DNA of 64,000 bases from Stereocaulon alpinum (taxonomy: Eukaryota > Ascomycota > Lecanoromycetes > Lecanorales > Stereocaulaceae). The stretch spans positions 62,001 to 126,000 of the forward strand of contig JAEUBA010000084.1 of the NCBI GenBank assembly GCA_018257865.1. Direction: 5' to 3'. A model generated the notes under the pieces. That model ran no database searches and had not been told where the DNA came from. It saw nothing but the letters and a program-made list of their open reading frames with translations. Of the stretch, positions 48,941 to 60,430 are shown one piece after another. The translations under genes and the position numbers were made by a program. Positions within the stretch are counted from its first letter, which is position 1. The number at the start of each line of letters is the position of its first letter.

Positions 48941-51900
48941 TCTCCTCTTCCGGCTAGCACGAATATTAAAACTACGAGAATCTTTATATCTTACGCACTT
49001 TCCTTTCAACTTATATAATAAATATGTTTTACGCCTAAAAAATACGCCTTCTTTTAAGGATTCTATCGCTGCAAAAATAATAAAAATCTGTTAATATACG
49101 CAAAAGATATCGCTGAGTATATACTATACCTAAGCTAAAGTCCTAGGTCTTAGCGCTTTTCCTCTATCACCTAGTTTCTAGACGTGTTTTTAATATTAAT
49201 AATTATTAAGCTCCTTTATAAATATCTTTCCTTACACCCCTTCTATATATAATACTAGACGTATTATACGCTAGACTAACAAGCGGGACTATAATATCTA
49301 TATTAACTTAGAGTCCTCTATACCTACTATTCTTATAAGCCCTAAGAGACCCTCTAAGAGGTAACGTACAGCCCTTAGTAAAATCACTAAGAATAGTATA
49401 AACAGGTAAAGAAGACTAGGAGCTAGGAGGAAGAAGAAGATAGCTACAGATACTCTAGCTATTAATACTATACAAGAGACTATAGGAGAGACCGCAGTAC
49501 TTAGGTATTTACTAAGCAGGCCGTTCTAAGAGCCTTAGTATAATTCTTATATTAATAGCTATACTATAATATAGCGTAATCACAACCCTATTAACTTATA
49601 TTTATAGGTAGTAATCTCATAAAGAGTCCCTCTACCAGCTCCTACTCTAGAAGATATTACTAGGTCAGCGCCTACTAAGTTTATAGATATTAACTTAATT
49701 ACTCCCCTACCTAAACTAGTATACTCTAAGCGTACTCTACGCTACTACGCCTGCTAGGAACGAACTATAGAAGACTATAGCCTAGACTACCCTAGTCGCT
49801 AGCGTAACCTATATTAGCTGAGGAATAGGGCTACGTTTTAGTTATATAGGGACCTAGCTGCGGCTAAAGACGTAAAGCTCTTTATAATTAATAAAGGTTT
49901 TTATAATACGTCTAATACCTACCCCTACTATACTACTTAGTCTTAGCCTATAGAACGTAGGCCCTATAATCGGTAGCTATACTGCGATAATAGGAAGAAT
50001 AATTAGCTACCGCCTAATTAATTATATAAGCTAGAAGAGGTCGATCTATTACCTAATAGACTAGAAAAGGACCGTAAGCTTATAGCGCGTAAAATAAATA
50101 ACTTACTCTATAAAATTAAAAATGTCTTAGTAGATAGGTACCCTATACGCTATAGGACTACTCGCAGTAAAGAATTTATTCAAAATATTATTAGCTATAA
50201 TAATAGCCTCTCCTTTACTAGTAAGGTAGCTAATAATATTAACTTTAATATAGGCCGCACTACGTTCTAAATCTAAGGGTTAGTCTACTATTATATAGGG
50301 CCTCTTATACCGGATAACGGCGAACGGGCGAAGTTTACTTAAATCTATACCCTAGATAGTATATAGGAGTAACTAGATACTTAGTAGTACTATTTAGGGG
50401 GTATAGATCTAGCTACCCTTACTTAGCTATAGCGTATCCTACGTACTATTAATCTATATACTTAAGGTTTTAAGACTTGCTTCGATTATATAAAGGAGGA
50501 TAAGGAAAGATATCTAATTAAGATAATAAGTATACGTATTTAGCAGCTTAATCTAAAATATTAAAATAGGGGTATATATAATCGCCCTACGTCTACTAAG
50601 GTCGCCCGTGTTATAATTATACCTACTAATAGGAAAAAGGGTCGTATTAAACGTAATATCTATATAGAAACTAAAGAGGGGGGTCTTATAATAATCTTAA
50701 AGTAGTATCCTTCTTATATAGCTCTACGGTATATCTTACTATTCCTATTTAGCGAGCAGTCATAGTATAATTATATCCTATTAGCCGGTTAACAGCTTCC
50801 TAGCGATTATCTATTATATATATCGTAGCGTAATTATACCGCTAGTATACTATCTCGCTATAACTTCTAGTTTTCGGATAATCTAGAGTAAGAAGATGGT
50901 GGTAATAACTTAGAGTAAGAAAACGACCTTAATACTAACGATAATAATATACCTTAAGGGCGTAGAGGATCTATATAATTAATAAGGCGTTAGTTTTATA
51001 TAAAGTGGATATAGGTAAGCGTTTTCTATTACCCTAAGTTAGAATATCTTCCTTCTAAATCTAACTATACTATAGATCCGTTTACCTTACTTTAGTTGTA
51101 TACTAGATAGGGGGCGTCTTTTCAGTTACTAGGTTACTAATATATAGGCTTTAATTAAGATAAACGATCTAAATTAGTATAGGCGAAATTAGTAAACTAT
51201 CTAAGCCGACTGCTACTTAGGGCTTATAGATAGGCTTAGTACCGACCCTAGTATCTCTCTTAAGGATTTTAGGTCTAAAGTAACTATACTACCGGCCATA
51301 ATACTAGGAAGCCTATAATATATAAAGGCGAAGATATAAGACATAATAACGATCGTTCGGAAAAGGGGTAAACCTAAGTACTTTATTACCTTCATATATA
51401 ATCCTAAGTAGCCTGATATTCAAAATCTACTAAAGCCTAGCTAGATATAAGAGTACCGTTATAATCTAACAGCCTATATATTTAAGCAGAAGCTTAATAA
51501 GCTTATAAACGACCTCCTTAAGCTCTATATACTTAGTATTAATATTACTTATTACTTTATAATTAAGTTTTAAAAGCGAGGACTACTATATACCTATATT
51601 TTATTAATTATATAGGAAGAGGATCGGATTTATACTATTAAAGATATTAATAGCGTCGTCTAAGTATTTATACCTAATAAAGGAGCTGATAAGAAGCTCT
51701 ATAAGTTAGTTCTATAATATATAGTCTATAATCGCTATACTAGTAACCCTAATAATATATACTATAGTAAAGAGAAGAATTATTATAGTAAAAGCTTCCC
51801 TAAGGATTTTCGTAACTAGACTAAGTTCGCCCCTAATAGGAGCTACCCTTAGTATAAACGTCTATTTACAGAGCCTCTCGAAAATATAAATATTAATAAT

Positions 51901-54617
51901 AGATAGGTTATTCCGTATAATCCCTATCTATTAAAGAAATATAGTAGCTATATTAATATTAAGATCTATAGCTCTATTAAGTCGGTTTTCTATCTATATA
52001 AATACGTCTATAAGGGCCCAGATTAGGCTGATATCACCCTAACTTAATATAGCAAGCACTATAATAATAACTCTACTCCTTTAGGGCAGCCTAAGTAATA
52101 AGGTAAGGAGATAGATAAGATTACTAAGTACTATTCAGCTCGCTAGATTAGCTCCGTAGAGGCCGTATAGAAGCTATTATTATTTAGTATAGGTATAATA
52201 AAGCCTTATATAGAGCGCTTATAGATCTATCTACTAGATTAATAATATATCCTATTTAATCTAAGCGAAGATAAGGCTATAAATAATACTACTAAGTAGA
52301 AGCTTATAGATAATAAAAAGCTACGTAGAACTACCTTAACTAAGTACTTTAAGATAAATTAGATCGCTAAGGAAGCTCTTAATTAAGGCTAGCTACTACC
52401 TTTTAGGAAGAAGAATAGTAGGCGGCTTATAGTCTAAAAGAACCCGCTAAATTACCTATATACTAACTTTCTAGAGTATTTTACCTAGATTAAGTAATTT
52501 AAGCGGTAGAAGGTTCGTAAAAAAGGCGAAGCCCTTAGGCGTATATACTTTATTAGCCCTAAGAGTAAGGATTTATATTATCTATAACTACTCCTATATT
52601 ATTATAAGGGTACTAGGTCTTTTAACGACCTACGTATAATTAACGGCTATATAATAGAATAGAAAGAAGCCTATATAAAGCTTAGGCTAACTAAAAATAA
52701 TAAGTATACTAACGAGATCTTAGATAAGGGTAAGGACTTTTAGGGGGGTTATAGACTACAGAGCCTATTCGTTATAGTATTACTTAAGCTCTAACTAACA
52801 GATACTCTAGTATTATAGGATAAATATAAAGAGTATATATTATCTAATTATATATACGTCTTATAACAGGAATTTTAGACGCTTTAGATACCAGCTAGTA
52901 AAGAGACTATATATACTAAGTAGTATATACTCTACCTTATTAATAGTTAGTTAGAATATACCTCTACTCTAAAGCGTATAGAGGATCTAGCTTAATATAA
53001 TCTACTAATTCCTACTATTAACTTTAATAGTATAAGCGATATTCCTAATTAGCTCTTACGCGAAGAGATATCCTATAATATTAGCTCTAAGGATATTAAG
53101 TTCTTATAGAGTAAGCTTAATCCTAATTAAAGCTACGCCGTTAACTAGATTATAGACGCTATTAATATAAATACGGATAATAAGTATAGAGCCCCTAATA
53201 CTCTATTCTTTCTTAACGGCGCTAGGGGTACTAGCAAGACCTTCGTTAAGAATATTATAATAAAGAAAGTACGCCTTAAATAAAAAGTAGCTTTAGCCGT
53301 AGTATCCTTAGGTATAGTAATAATACTCCTCTAGGGTAGCTATACTACCTACTCCTAATTTAAGATACTACTAGATTCGGACGCTACTTCTTCGTATAGG
53401 ATTAAGAAAGGGACGAACCTTATAAAGCTTATAAAGCGAGCTTAGGTAATCTTTTAGGATAAGTCGCCTATATAAAGTAGGTATAATATAGAGGCTATAA
53501 GCTAAAGCCTTTAAGATATCTATAGTAATAAGGGGGCGTAGTTTAGGGGTAAGGTCGTCTACTTCTACGGTAATTTTTAATAAACCCTACTAGTAGTAGC
53601 TAGCGGATCTAGTAGTTAGGTTATTAATACCTATATATAATAGGCTAAGTTCTAGCAGGATACTATATAATTAGACCTAACTATTAATAAATAACTTAAT
53701 AATCCTAATCTCACTAATTCTATATATACTAATATAAGGGCTTTTACTATTAATCTTCTTAAGATCGGGAACGAGTCTAGTATTTAGAAGAGCTCTATTA
53801 CTAAAGAAGACGTAGTACCTTAGGCTTATAGCTACGTTCCTAAAAACGCTATTAATAAGTTAATTAATAAGGTATACCTAAACCTATATCGCCTAGGTAT
53901 AATAGATAGAGAGTATCTATCTTAAAGAGCTATTCTTACTATTACGAATAAGGATATTACTAAGATTAATAGTAAGCTTATAACGCAGATACCTAGCGAG
54001 CTTACTATATACTAGAGTATTAATTAGGCTATTTCTAAAGAAGACGAGGACCTCTTTCCGACTAAATATTTTAATATATTTTATAAGGCCTCGCTACCGC
54101 CCTATAAGCTCTGTATTAAACTAGGTATTCTAGTTATATTACTTAGAAACCTAGATCCGCTACGGCTTTATAACGGGACTCAGCTCCGGGTTATATAGTA
54201 TAGTAAGTATATCTTTAAAGGCGAGATTATAGGCGGTATATATAATAGCGAGAAGGTAATACTCTTTAAGACGCTATTATAGTCTAAGGAAAATAATAAG
54301 AGGATCCCTACGCCCTTTATACGTAAGTAATATCTAGTCCGCCTAGTATTTATAATAATAATAAATAAGTCCTAGGGGTAATCTATAAAGTTTGTAGGTA
54401 TTAACCTACAGTTACGGCCGGCTTTTAGTTATAGTTAGCTCTATATATCGCTTTTACGGGTTACGAAGCAGGCGAATCTATATATTATTAGGCCGGATAG
54501 TTATAAATATACGAATAACCGATTAATAAAGAATATAGTATATACTTAGGTACTATTACCTAATTAATAGCCTTAGTAAAAATAGTAAAAATCTGGATTT
54601 TTACAGGTATTCTCTAG
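48941..54617 (+). mobile_element. Helitron rolling-circle transposon, RIP-mutated, nested in Gypsy
   Basis: 5,677 bp, starting TCTCCTC after an A and ending CTAG before a T: the Helitron TC...CTRR ends in an A/T target. About 10 bp before the CTAG is a hairpin (54585-54604). Removing the element joins the Gypsy frame on both sides (AATCTAGA/TATTAG reads through). The + strand encodes a broken RepHel: a Rep region with FITFIYNPK-type motif (TCNP-like, about 51.4 kb), YLYKYVYKG (about 52.0 kb), ISSVEAV, and IERLQIYLLDQQ. The Pif1-like helicase Walker A is NGARGTSKT (about 53.22 kb) and the last helicase motif LYISLLRVTKQANLYI is at about 54.45 kb. Stops throughout show RIP inactivation. Confidence 0.9.
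54585..54617 (+). other. Helitron 3' terminal hairpin and CTAG end
   Basis: GTAAAAATC and GATTTTTAC (54585-54593 and 54596-54604) are perfect inverted repeats around TG. CTAG at 54614-54617 follows, then T. This is the canonical Helitron 3' structure, intact despite RIP elsewhere. Confidence 0.9.
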
Positions 54618-56448
54618 TATTAGTATAATTACTAATACAGAAGTAAAAAGGTAAAAGGTTAAGCGACTACTTTATATATAGAAGGACTACTTTACTAGAT
54701 TACTAAAGGATATTAAGCCTACTAATTTAATTTACTACTTAATTAACCTTACTATAGGGGCAGTACTAGTTTATAAGAGTATAAAGAGGTATACTCCCTA
54801 AGAGAAAGAATTCGCAGCGAAGGTTTTCCCTAAAATAGAGGAAGCTAATATTATTATATAAGCTACTAGTAAATAGGGAGCTAGGACGTAATTTCCTTCT
54901 AAAAAGAAGGGTTCGAATAATTTATAAGTAGTATATAATTTTATTCTATTAAATACCTATACTATTAAACCCTAATAGCTAATATACTAGATAGAAGATA
55001 TTATTAATACTATTATTTAACTAAGGTTTACGTCCTAGTTCGTTTCAGACGCTTTAAATAGATACTAGGCGATTCTAATTAAGGAAGGTAATAAGTATAA
55101 GATTAGGATTATTACTCCTTACGGCTAGTACGTATACCTAAGGATAGGGTAAGGGCTAAAGGGTACCTATATAACTTATTCGCAGTTTAGAGATATAGTT
55201 TTCGGACCTCTCCTAAAGACCCCTATAACTAAGGTAATAAATTTAATTATAGGTAATTATAGTATATTAGCGTTCACTCTATTTATAGATAACTATATAG
55301 GAGTAGGAGAATTATATAAAGTACTCTTCGAGTTTCTATATACTAAATACTTTCCTTAAGTGGCTTTCGGTCTAGTCTATTTAGCGCTATATAAAATATA
55401 TATCTTTACGGATTCGCTTAAGATGGTAGGCTTTACTAGAGGAAGTAATAGCCTCCAGCTAGCAGTTAAGTACTAGGAGAAGGTAATATTATAGAAGGAA
55501 CTAACTAATTATAAGGAGCTTAAAGTAATTATTTGGATTACTCCTTTCCTATAATTTTTTATACTAGGTAGGGCGGAGTACGTCTTACGGCTAAAGCAGG
55601 CCTACCTTAAGGAAGAAAATCTACTATTACCTAACGGGAAACCCTCAGTGCGTAAGTACTAAGTCGAAAAAGGGAGTTTTAATTAGGGACCTAAGTAGTA
55701 TAAATCCTTCCTTTATATCTAAAAGTCGATATTAGATAATACTATAAGTAGAAGTAACTAATCTTTATAATACTACCTAGCTACTAATATAAGTAAATAT
55801 TACTTAGGGGGAGTGCTATTCTAGTTGCTAGAGGAGAGCCTAGAAACTGAGGTAGTAGAAAAGTATAAGATATCCTACTATATTATTATATTTATATCGT
55901 TCCGGCTGGAAGAGGCAGAAATTCGATATAATATAACTAAAAAGGAAGCCTTAGCAGTAGTAAGGTATTTAGTAGAATATAAATACTTTATTATAGGCTA
56001 TTAATACCCTATAATATTATATACTAACTATAAAGCCCTATAAATAATTATAAATATAGGAACCGATACTTATAGTAGGATAGCTAGATAGATAGATAGA
56101 TTAACGGAGTATAACTATATCGTTTATTATCAGCCTTATAAAAGTAATATTATAAAAATTACTAACGGGATATCTAGAATACTTAGATACTATAGCTAAT
56201 ATACCTTCGCAGAAGACCTAGAGTATATAGTAATAGCAGCCGTTACGGAATCTATAACTTTATTAAGCACCTATCTAAGAGATAAGTTAGCACCTGATAA
56301 GATAGCTAGGATATACCTTCCCTTAAGGTATTCCTGTTAGTATAGAATATTAGTAATATATCTGCTTAACGGGCAGCAAGCCTTAACAAATTATAGTAAG
56401 AATAAAGCGAAAAGGATTAGAAGGTTAGTAATTAGGTATAAACTAACT

Positions 56449-56462
56449 AACTAGTATCTCTT
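56449..56462. repeat. Left 14-bp target duplication of SINE-like insert
   Basis: AACTAGTATCTCTT, identical to 56869-56882. Confidence 0.92.
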
Positions 56463-56868
56463 GATTGATTGATTGGTTTATACGCCTATTCTAGTATCTA
56501 TATATACTAATGAGGGTGTTCTATTACATTATTTGTGAAACCAGTAGATGGTACACGTAGTGTGCCTTTCCTAGCCGTAAGAGAAACTATAGTATAGTGC
56601 CTGGATAAAAACTCCCGCTTATCCTTAACGATGTAATTGCTTTTGGTCTAGGGATCACACCCTAGGCCTCCTTAACACCGGTAACTCTTAACTGTGTTCT
56701 TCAATATCATGCTGAGCGCTCTATAACATTATTTCCAATACTAACTGTAACACACGCCCTTCGCACCATACTCAGCTCTTAAGGACCCTGCTGTATTCTT
56801 CTATATCCTTCGACTTCATTGTGGCGCTGAGCGCCCTGTGACTTTCTTTGACCTTTGCTGTGTCGATA
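56463..56868 (-). mobile_element. SINE-like non-LTR insertion, not visibly RIP-mutated
   Basis: 406 bp of normal-composition DNA, rich in CpA and TpG, interrupt the RIP-saturated Gypsy integrase. It is flanked by a perfect 14-bp target duplication. On the minus strand it ends in a short (AATC)n simple repeat (plus strand GATTGATTGATTGG), as expected from target-primed reverse transcription. A minus-strand T-arm-like stem-loop (CTAGG ... CCTAG, 56648-56666) contains GGTGTGATCC, close to the Pol III B-box. AACAC/GTGTT just upstream could be an anticodon-like stem. Also present is a GGCGC/GCGCC hairpin near the 5' end. No protein is encoded. The family is not one I can name, and the tRNA relationship is tentative. 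Confidence 0.8.
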
Positions 56869-56882
56869 AACTAGTATCTCTT
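56869..56882. repeat. Right 14-bp target duplication of SINE-like insert
   Basis: AACTAGTATCTCTT, identical to 56449-56462. The Gypsy integrase sequence resumes directly after it. Confidence 0.92.
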
Positions 56883-58639
56883 ATTTATTAAAAAGGGAGG
56901 TAAAAGCGCTAAATATATACTACTAGACTAAGTAACGGATTTACTTAACTAAGCTTATAATAAGTATAGATACTTCTTAATTATAATTACCCTTTATAAG
57001 TTAAAAGGATAATAGTACTAGCCGACTTAAGTAAGGGATATAGAGAATTACTATTAAACTTATTATATATACTAATTAGAAGGGCTAAGGAAGAAAAGTA
57101 CTATAATATAGTCGATTATTATATTCGGACCCTTCGCGAAGATTAGAATAGATTACCTAAGACTAATTTCTCCTACTTACTAAGTAACCGGATTATCCTA
57201 TATACTTATAGTTATAGACTACTTCTCGAGGTTTATCTAAGCGAAGGTAATAGCGAATACGGATTAAGTAGTAGTATATAATCTCTAGTTAGAAACTCTA
57301 GCACTAATATATAGTTTCCCTATAAGTATATATACTAATAATAGATCCTATTTTATTAGATCTAAAATAGTATTATTATTCGAAAGCTATAAGACTATAG
57401 TCGATACTACCCTAATTAGTTATCTATCTTTAGTAGGACTGATTAAAAGAAATATATAACTTATACTTACTTAAATCCGGAGATAGGTAGTAGTTAAAGG
57501 ACCTACCTCTAAATACTACTAGGGAAGAGCGGTACTAGAGATTATACCTAATATTAATAGACGCTTGCTAAGGATTTACGGGTTTACCCTAGCCGAAATC
57601 CTTATAGGATATAATCCTAAATAGGTAGTAGATAAAACCGCTTCTAAATAATTAAGTACTAATATAGTTAATATTATAGTACCTAAAGAAGACTTAGAAT
57701 ATTAGGAAGATTAACGAAATAAGATTAGAAATAGTATAATTCTTACCCTAATAAAATAATACGAATCCTTAGAAGTTAAGTAGAAGGTATAGTAGATAAA
57801 GCTAGTAGCTAGAGACTTAGTAATAGTACGTAATATATAAAAGGAGAAATAGTATAGACGAAAACTGGATCTATTATAGTTAGGTCTGCGTCTATTAGTT
57901 AAACTAACTAATTCTAGAGTATCTAGATATATTTAAGAACTCTATAGAGAGAAGACTAAGCGCTACTACCTAGATAACCTAAAGGTATATTATAAGAGGT
58001 AAGTAGCAGATAATTATACTACCGTAGAAAGAGGAGTAATATTATATATAGGATTTCTAGGATAACGAGTAGTTAACCTTAATAGTCCTACTTATATCTC
58101 CTAAAAAGGCGGTGCTTACGCTGCGGGGGAGTAGTATTACTAGACGCTTAACTATAACTATAATATTAGTATTTAATATTAATTAGTAAGTATCCTTATC
58201 CTAATAGAAGCTATTATATAGGATTTTAGTAACTCGCAGGTGCTCGAAATTTTTAAGGCGGAGGGGTAGAGGATATTAATTAATTTACTCTATTTCTAAT
58301 TTACTATTAATTATATTAATAAGTAAACTTTTCCCTCCCTATTAAGTCTATCCTTCTTACTTACTACTATTACTATATATTATTAAACCTCTTTTATTAT
58401 TATTATTTATATATCTTATCCTAACCTAATTACCTTACTTAATTAGATACTACTTCGACCGAAATCCCCCTACCTATAACCTTAGACCTTACCTTACTTA
58501 CTCCTTACTAATAACTTATCTTACCTCCTAATATCCTACTATCTAACATTTAGTATTATAACTATAATATAAATCCTTAAGTCCTTATTAACTAAATCTA
58601 ATGTTTAACCTCCTCCTTATCTAAAAAAATAAGTTTATA

Positions 58640-60150
58640 TAAGGTCCTAGTAGGAAAGAAGGGGGGAATAACTTAGGTAATTAATAATATAATTAAGAAT
58701 AAAAGACTAATTCCTTAAGCTCTATAGGATAAGTTAGAAGCCGTTATTAAAGAGATAGATAGTAGAATAAGTAATATCTTACTTAGAAAGCGTAAGTATT
58801 TAACCCTAAATAATAATTAGGAGCCTAAGTTAAATAAGAAGAAGTTAAGTAAAATTCGCTTACTAGATACTAAAGCAGATACCTCTATTAATAATAAAGG
58901 TAAGTTTAAAGACGTACTAGAAGAGCCTAACGAAGAGGAAGTACTTCTAAATAGAAAGAATAAAGTAAAAAGAATAAAGGTCGAAACCTTAGAGAAGCTA
59001 CTAGGATTCTTATACTAAGCCTTACTACCTATATATATCCTAAGCTACCTCGCTGTATTATAAGCGTAAGATAATATTAAGATAGTAATTACCCCTATAG
59101 TATTAAAGATAGAAAATAGAGGGACCTATTAAGTTTAGATAGAATATAACCTATTAAGCGTTAGCTAATTATTCTAGGATCTAGTATAAAAGCAGCTGAA
59201 GACTATTATATTAGGGTTAAGTAATAAAGCCTTTAGGATAGTATTACTAGTAAACGTTAAGGGAGTAGAATTAGTAAATAGCTTTTTCCTAAATCTACTC
59301 TTATAATTAGAGTCCTTGCGGTATATAGCTGCTATAAATAAAGAGAATAGGGTTAGTAAGATATAATATTAAGTCTATCTAAATAGCCTTAACTAAAGCC
59401 TTTAGTATCTTAGGTTGATAGTTAAATAGGATCTATAAAATACGAATACCGCTAACTAGGCGACGATAATAGGGATTAGTATAAAGTTATTAGAAGGAAT
59501 TCCTTATACTTAGGTCTTAAGTATTAAATATTAGGCTATACTTATAGGCTATAAATTATTCCTTGCCTAATTAGTAGAGTTAATACGTTAGGAATTAGTA
59601 GGCCTTAGGATTATAATAAGTAAGGTAGCTGAAATTACCCTATTAAGGGATATAGAGATACGAAGCTTAGCTACTTATATATTTACTCTACTTAACTAAT
59701 ATCTAAAAGTACCTAAAGTAAGTAAAGTACCTAAAGCAAATAAGATACCTATAGCTAGTAGATTAAACTAGGAAATAGGCGAGAAAGGAACTCAGCTAAT
59801 AATACCTAATAAGTAGAATCTACGTCTACTAACTCTCTTTATTTAATAAGTCTTAAATAGATATCGCTACTACTATAATAATTATAATTTAGAATACCGA
59901 ACTACTATTCAACGCTAGGCTGAGATTAAAATCAAGTAGGATATAAGCGAATCTACTAAGATATAGAAGGCTAGAGAACGGGTTAGAATTAAGTAAGAAT
60001 TAATAGCAGATTTTATAAAGAGCTATTAAAGATATATTAGATAGGTAGTAGCTAGGGTTAACTACTAAGTTTACTAAGGCTTTTAAGACGAGTAATATAA
60101 TTAGTAGAATTTAAGCGGTCTTATAGGGGACTCAACTTCTAAAAAGTATA
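58640..60150 (+). pseudogene. Extra coding-like region downstream of Gypsy integrase
   Basis: After the polyprotein remnant the element holds about 1.5 kb more that reads as a long, Lys/Glu/Leu-rich polypeptide if RIP-type stops are ignored (for example KLNKKKLSKIRLLDTKAD, and repeated KVPK units near 59.7 kb). Its only resemblance to a known domain is a weak Gag/capsid-like helical pattern. A second Gag-like ORF, an additional element gene, or captured host sequence are all possible. It stops just before the 3' LTR. Confidence 0.5.
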
Positions 60151-60155
60151 TAACT

Positions 60156-60290
60156 TATAGAGTGGGAATTTCGCTCTTAGTAGCGGTCTTAGCTTATTAA
60201 GCCTGATCGGGACTAGCGTACTACTTTAGATAGCTGCTTTCTAGCAGAATAATTCATCATCCTTTCACACCACCAGAATTACCTCTCTCA
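60156..60290 (+). repeat. 3' LTR of Gypsy element
   Basis: 135 bp. Its inner edge is RIP-mutated (TATAG) while its outer edge keeps seven CpA sites that the 5' LTR has lost. TCGT follows at 60291-60294. Confidence 0.93.
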
Positions 60291-60430
60291 TCGTTTGGAA
60301 AATAAAAGGCGCCGAGAGCATTGAATCTTTCATTCTGGAGCTTCGTCCCAATTGATTGAGCGGGATACTATTGTGTAGAACTATCCAAATACCGTACAAC
60401 ACAGTCTATAGATCTGGCCCCCACACTACC

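Larger units (their letters stand above)
54618..58320 (+). pseudogene. Gypsy reverse transcriptase, RNase H and integrase remnant
   Basis: With stops ignored, RT is clear: RFTSQFVSDALNRYQAILI, then GQGLKGTYITYSQF, and a FIDNYIG site where FMDD is expected, about 54.8-55.5 kb. RNase H follows (LATNISKYYLGGVLFQL, KKEALAVVRYLVEYKYFIIG). Integrase continues after the SINE-like insert (IDYLRLISPTYQVTG, VIDYFSRFIQAKV, then LTNSRV...LYREKTKRYYLDNLKVY near the end). Catalytic aspartates can still be recognised in places, but the chain is broken by many TAA/TAG codons. The remnant of this polyprotein ends near 58.3 kb. Confidence 0.87.
45478..60290 (+). mobile_element. Ty3/Gypsy LTR retrotransposon, RIP-mutated, containing a Helitron and a SINE-like insert
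   Basis: Two 135-bp LTRs (45478-45612 and 60156-60290) start TGTGGAG and end TCTCTCA. The 4-bp duplication TCGT flanks them (45474-45477 and 60291-60294; a 5-bp TCGTT reading shifts the start by one base). Without the nested inserts the element is about 8.7 kb. Reading through stops gives Gag with a zinc-knuckle remnant, retropepsin, reverse transcriptase, RNase H and integrase on the + strand. That is the Gypsy order, with integrase after RNase H. An extra coding-like region follows. CpA and TpG are almost absent inside. The insertion lies about 136 bp upstream of the reductase gene. Confidence 0.93.

Noticed and set aside
51213..51395. 60-codon minus-strand frame inside the Helitron
   Set aside because: It is the reverse shadow of the RIP-mutated Rep region read on the plus strand.
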